From Sipunculus nudus (taxonomy: Eukaryota; Annelida; Sipuncula; Golfingiida; Sipunculidae): a stretch of DNA of 64,000 nucleotides. Under the pieces are notes generated by a model. The model was not told the origin of the DNA. It was given only the letters and a program-made list of their open reading frames with translations, and ran no database searches. Shown here one piece after another: positions 62,201-64,000 of this stretch. Both the position numbers and the translations under genes were made by a program. The stretch lies in the NCBI GenBank assembly GCA_026874595.1, contig CM049316.1, positions 12,638,839 through 12,702,838 on the forward strand. The letters run 5' to 3'. How positions within the stretch are numbered: position 1 is the first letter of the stretch; every line of letters starts with the position of its first letter.

Positions 62201-62665
62201 TTTCAATTGTAAAATAATATTTTAAGCAATGAAATACATACTTGGACAGTTTTGTAATTGTAGATTCCCTTCAAAAAGATAAACAGTCTGTTTAAACTTA
62301 CTTTAAAGACGGGATTTGCAGATACAGTAAAACCTTGCCTGACAATCACCTCAGTTTAGTGACTACCTCAAAATGACAACCACTTTTTTACATTCCCAAT
62401 TCTATTGTGCTCTTTATTTCAGACCTTGCTCATACAACTACTGTAATTGCAAATTTTCAACAAAACACTGTCATATTATGTGTGGATACAGTTACTACAC
62501 AGTGTCAGAGTTAAATGTGTTATCTTTAACCGCTGTAACCCTCAGACACAAGGGAGGCTGCTAAGGCTGTTAACAGCAGTCTGATGAAGCTGGTTAGCAG
62601 CAAGGATGATGAAGATTCTGCTACTGATGAGCACAGCATTAGCAGCAACAACACAGAAAAACCTG
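56053..62665 (+). CDS. VAC14: VAC14 homologue, internal exons only (partial gene)
   Basis: Seven exons (56053-56220, 56650-56712, 57837-57944, 59036-59145, 59784-59890, 61724-61861, 62546-62665) join in frame to about 271 residues. VAC14 is the HEAT-repeat scaffold that holds the lipid kinase PIKfyve and the phosphatase FIG4 on endosome and lysosome membranes and so controls PI(3,5)P2. Recognition rests on runs such as [45 protein letters not shown] and SSLMKLV, all in the family's order. Intron phases are 0,0,0,2,1,1,1 and every joint keeps the frame. Human VAC14 is 782 residues; this covers roughly residues 90-360. Exons for the first ~90 residues were not found upstream, and the C-terminal half (FIG4/PIKfyve-binding and self-association region) lies past the window end. 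No stop or frameshift lies in the joined exons, so the gene looks functional. Promoter not in view. Confidence 0.93.
56650..56712 (+). CDS. VAC14: VAC14 exon 'b'
   Basis: 63 bp, 21 codons, acceptor tgtttcag and donor gtgggt, phase 0 at both ends. It reads [21 protein letters not shown], matching the family's segment around the conserved SGSELLDRL-type motif. Too short to stand out as an ORF; found by continuing the VAC14 alignment. Confidence 0.92.
56794..57312. mobile_element. Fold-back MITE in VAC14 intron, 8-bp flanking repeat
   Basis: Long imperfect inverted arms (about 56807-56945 and 57155-57300; outermost match GCGCTTGAATTTCTATT and its complement) surround a ~200-bp centre. TCTTGGAG occurs directly outside each end (56794-56801 and 57305-57312), an 8-bp duplication size typical of hAT elements. 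The outermost few bases of the two arms do not match, so the exact ends are uncertain. The centre carries a CRE-like tgacgtaa and a cttataaag TATA-like string. An open frame across it is not a recognised protein. Confidence 0.7.
57604..57634. repeat. Short (TA)n tract in a VAC14 intron
   Basis: Two short TA runs separated by cttat. Nothing else in this stretch. Confidence 0.8.
57837..57944 (+). CDS. VAC14: VAC14 exon 'c'
   Basis: 108 bp, 36 codons, acceptor tttgtag and donor gtaggt, phase 0. It starts DIVTES and contains [19 protein letters not shown], a HEAT-repeat helix pair well conserved in VAC14. It ends at a tryptophan codon just before the donor. Confidence 0.93.
59036..59145 (+). CDS. 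VAC14: VAC14 exon 'd'
   Basis: 110 bp, acceptor tttttcag, donor gttagt. It starts in phase 0 and ends in phase 2, with the last methionine codon split AT|G. It reads [20 protein letters not shown] and then [16 protein letters not shown]. The open frame entering from 58881 is intron read-through and is not part of the protein. Confidence 0.93.
59784..59890 (+). CDS. VAC14: VAC14 exon 'e', whose 3' edge seeds a minisatellite
   Basis: 107 bp, acceptor gcttacag, donor gtaaat, ending in phase 1. It completes the split Met and reads [20 protein letters not shown], then [15 protein letters not shown]. Its last ~24 bases plus the donor are the founder unit of a 53-bp tandem array that fills the next ~680 bp of intron. 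Using any downstream donor copy would read GKYR and then a stop, so the first donor should be the productive one. Confidence 0.92.
59867..60555 (+). repeat. 53-bp minisatellite derived from the VAC14 exon e / intron junction
   Basis: About 13 copies of a 53-bp unit containing the last ~24 bases of exon e, the splice donor GTAAAT and ~29 bases of intron. Units alternate between a 'caatcaacaagtaaat' and a 'caataatcaggtaaat' form, so part of the array has grown as a 106-bp dimer. The last two or three units are shortened. GTAAAT is kept in every unit I read. A weak copy of the earlier exon e stretch (cccaccatggccaacatcct) recurs at 60601-60620. Confidence 0.93.
60943..61723 (+). repeat. 97/142-bp tandem array derived from the intron / VAC14 exon f junction
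   Basis: Seven decoy copies of the acceptor (polypyrimidine tract plus cag) and the first ~55 bases of exon f precede the true exon. Copy starts are 60953, 61050, 61192, 61289, 61431, 61530 and 61627, then the real one at 61724. Spacing is 97 bp with two 142-bp intervals caused by the same 45-bp internal duplication. In the decoys the reading frame meets a stop soon after the exon-like part. Confidence 0.93.
61724..61861 (+). CDS. VAC14: VAC14 exon 'f', whose 5' edge was amplified upstream
   Basis: 138 bp, acceptor cctttcag, donor gtatcc, entering and leaving in phase 1. It begins with the split Asp codon, then [20 protein letters not shown], and ends in LAYENPKRK. Seven near-copies of its acceptor and first ~55 bases precede it, at 97- or 142-bp spacing. 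Only this last copy continues into the family-conserved sequence after KEL, so it is the real exon. The donor is weaker than the others (A|GTATCC), but the frame continues correctly into the next exon. Confidence 0.9.
62546..62665 (+). CDS. VAC14: VAC14 exon 'g' (last one visible)
   Basis: 120 bp, acceptor accctcag, donor gtaaga, entering and leaving in phase 1. It reads [17 protein letters not shown], matching the family's helix that ends in SLMKLV, and then an acidic Ser-rich linker ([19 protein letters not shown]) as expected for the disordered loop after the N-terminal HEAT block. The rest of the gene lies beyond the window. Confidence 0.9.
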
Positions 62666-63169
62666 GTAAGATGACTTGCTCTTTATCCATTTCTCCAAGT
62701 CATTCATCTGTATTGTTATTATCTCCAGCAGAATTGTGCTCAGGCTCATTTAGTCCATGTAAAGATGGTGGCACTTAAATGAAAAAAAGACGCATTCAGT
62801 ACAACCAATAATGCAGCCTCTTCTTTATTTATTTTTTGCGCATAAATGCTTGTGTAAAGCTTGCAAAGAAAGAATCAGTCAGGGCTTGTACCAGTACTCA
62901 GAGGACATACTTATTCCATGCATCTGTCTGCACAAAGAATAAGTGGGAATTGGACCTCTAGCTGCAGAGAAGAGGCCCAAATAGCCAACATGAGTGACCA
63001 CCCCCTTGCACACCCTGAATTATAGTAGGATTAGGTTTGGTACATGTTTCACAAGTAACCCCTGTCTAACTAGAAACAGCATTAGCAATCCTGAAAACCC
63101 TGATTCAAATTAAGTGACATGCTAATTGACATTTACCTGTATATTAATATGGTACTTTGAAACACCATT

Positions 63170-64000
63170 ATTGTTTCCCCAGACAAAGTTGGGATACTAT
63201 GGTTCCACGACAGTCCCGCTGCCGCTGCAAAAAAAACTTGTGAGCGGGATAACTAAAAAAATATTTCAATGATCTTTTTCAAACTTTACATTTGTATAGA
63301 TATAGGTAAGAGGATCAAGCCTATTTAAAATGGGGTCATGACCTATGCTAGGAGAGTTACCTTGATCTTGAAAAGGTCCATTTTTGCTGAAAATAACACA
63401 AATTCTTAAAAATCTCAAGAAAGCTAGCTTGCATGGACTGGTCCAAAAATCAAGGTGACCGAAGATCTTGGATAGCCTTGTGATATGCTGGAAACTGGTG
63501 GCGCCACCTAGTAAACGTTTCTTGTTTTTACACCTTTAAATACCCCCCATAATTGCCACTTGATAGTACTGAGAGAATTAAAAGTCAAAAACTGATTGAC
63601 AGATTTCTTTCAAATTATGAACATGTAGAAAGATGGGTTATGGGATGAGGTTTACTTAAATTTGGGTCATGACCTTTACCATGAGAGTGGCCTTGACCTT
63701 GAATATTGCCATATATGGCGAAAATCACAAACCTCTTATGATATCTCCAGTGTTGATAGCCATAAGGATTTCCAACATGACTTATGTATGGCCCACTACT
63801 AAAGTAAGAACCCTATAGGTTCCAGGGTCATGAGGTCAAAGGTCAAGGTCACTGGACTCGCATCATTAAAGATATTGTTGATGCATTTTAAGCCAAACTT
63901 TTCATCCAAGATTTTCCATTTTGAACATAGCTCACTTGCCAATAGTGGATGATCCATATTAATTTTTGGGTCACAAGGTCAAAGGTCACAGAGCTATCTG
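63170..64000 (+). mobile_element. Helitron-like element, family E, cut by the window end
   Basis: Starts near TTTCCCCAGACAAAG-TTGGGATACTATGG, a short hairpin whose right side reads GGATACTATG exactly as in family A. A GCCGCTGC leader follows, then an exact GGTGGCGCCACC box at 63497-63508 and AGGTCA monomers from about 63780. Lies in a VAC14 intron. Confidence 0.55.

Noticed and set aside
62325-62400. Second Tigger-like TIR (cagtaaaaccttgcctgacaa)
   Set aside because: Only one weak end, no partner TIR and no TA-flanked element could be found.

Overview
This is a eukaryotic nuclear window, AT-rich and largely non-coding. The one gene I recognise is the middle part of VAC14, the HEAT-repeat scaffold of the PIKfyve/FIG4 phosphoinositide complex. 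Seven exons with canonical GT-AG introns lie on the + strand from 56053 to 62665. The 5' exons were not found and the 3' exons lie beyond the window. The repeats (Helitron-like elements with tandem cores, AGGTCA-rich monomers, GTCCGTC-rich leaders, GGCGGATCC-ended MITEs) suggest a marine invertebrate, probably a bivalve or other mollusc. That is an inference from repeat style, not a proven assignment.

Layout. 1-2150: AT-rich DNA with an (AT)n tract and a C18 run. 2154-3369: two abutting LTR copies of a retroelement. 3484-4215: an element of AGGTCA monomers. 4521-8114: a long Helitron-like element (family B) holding a family A element. 9751-12260: a C23 run, then a tandem repeat split by a family C element. 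13996-15182: family A. 18131-18953 and 22953-25385: family C. 19687-19885 and 44446-44599: MITEs with exact 5-bp target duplications. 20691-22086, 26074-29925, 39031-40513 and 51251-54050: family B. 30390-31105 and 36365-36832: GC-rich minisatellites bounded by matching inverted termini. 31698-35861: a non-autonomous LTR element on the minus strand. 41960-42488: a further Helitron-like 3' end. 47046-48285: a Tigger/pogo element with a broken transposase start. 48477-50055: family A with four near-regular 280-bp dimers. 54053 onward: VAC14 intron DNA and exons, with few large repeats until another Helitron-like family starts near 63170.

The main new observations are these. First, several repeat families that share little sequence obey one plan: a 5' hairpin, a tandem core, a 3' inverted copy of the 5' arm, a 3' hairpin, then CTTG or CTAG followed by TT. 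Several of them carry the same 12-bp box GGTGGCGCCACC or a close variant. Second, both edges of one VAC14 intron have separately grown into minisatellites that multiply the splice donor and the splice acceptor. Third, two LTR pairs differ at the outer versus inner edge in the same way, which simple reverse transcription would not predict. No rRNA, CRISPR or complete tRNA gene was seen.
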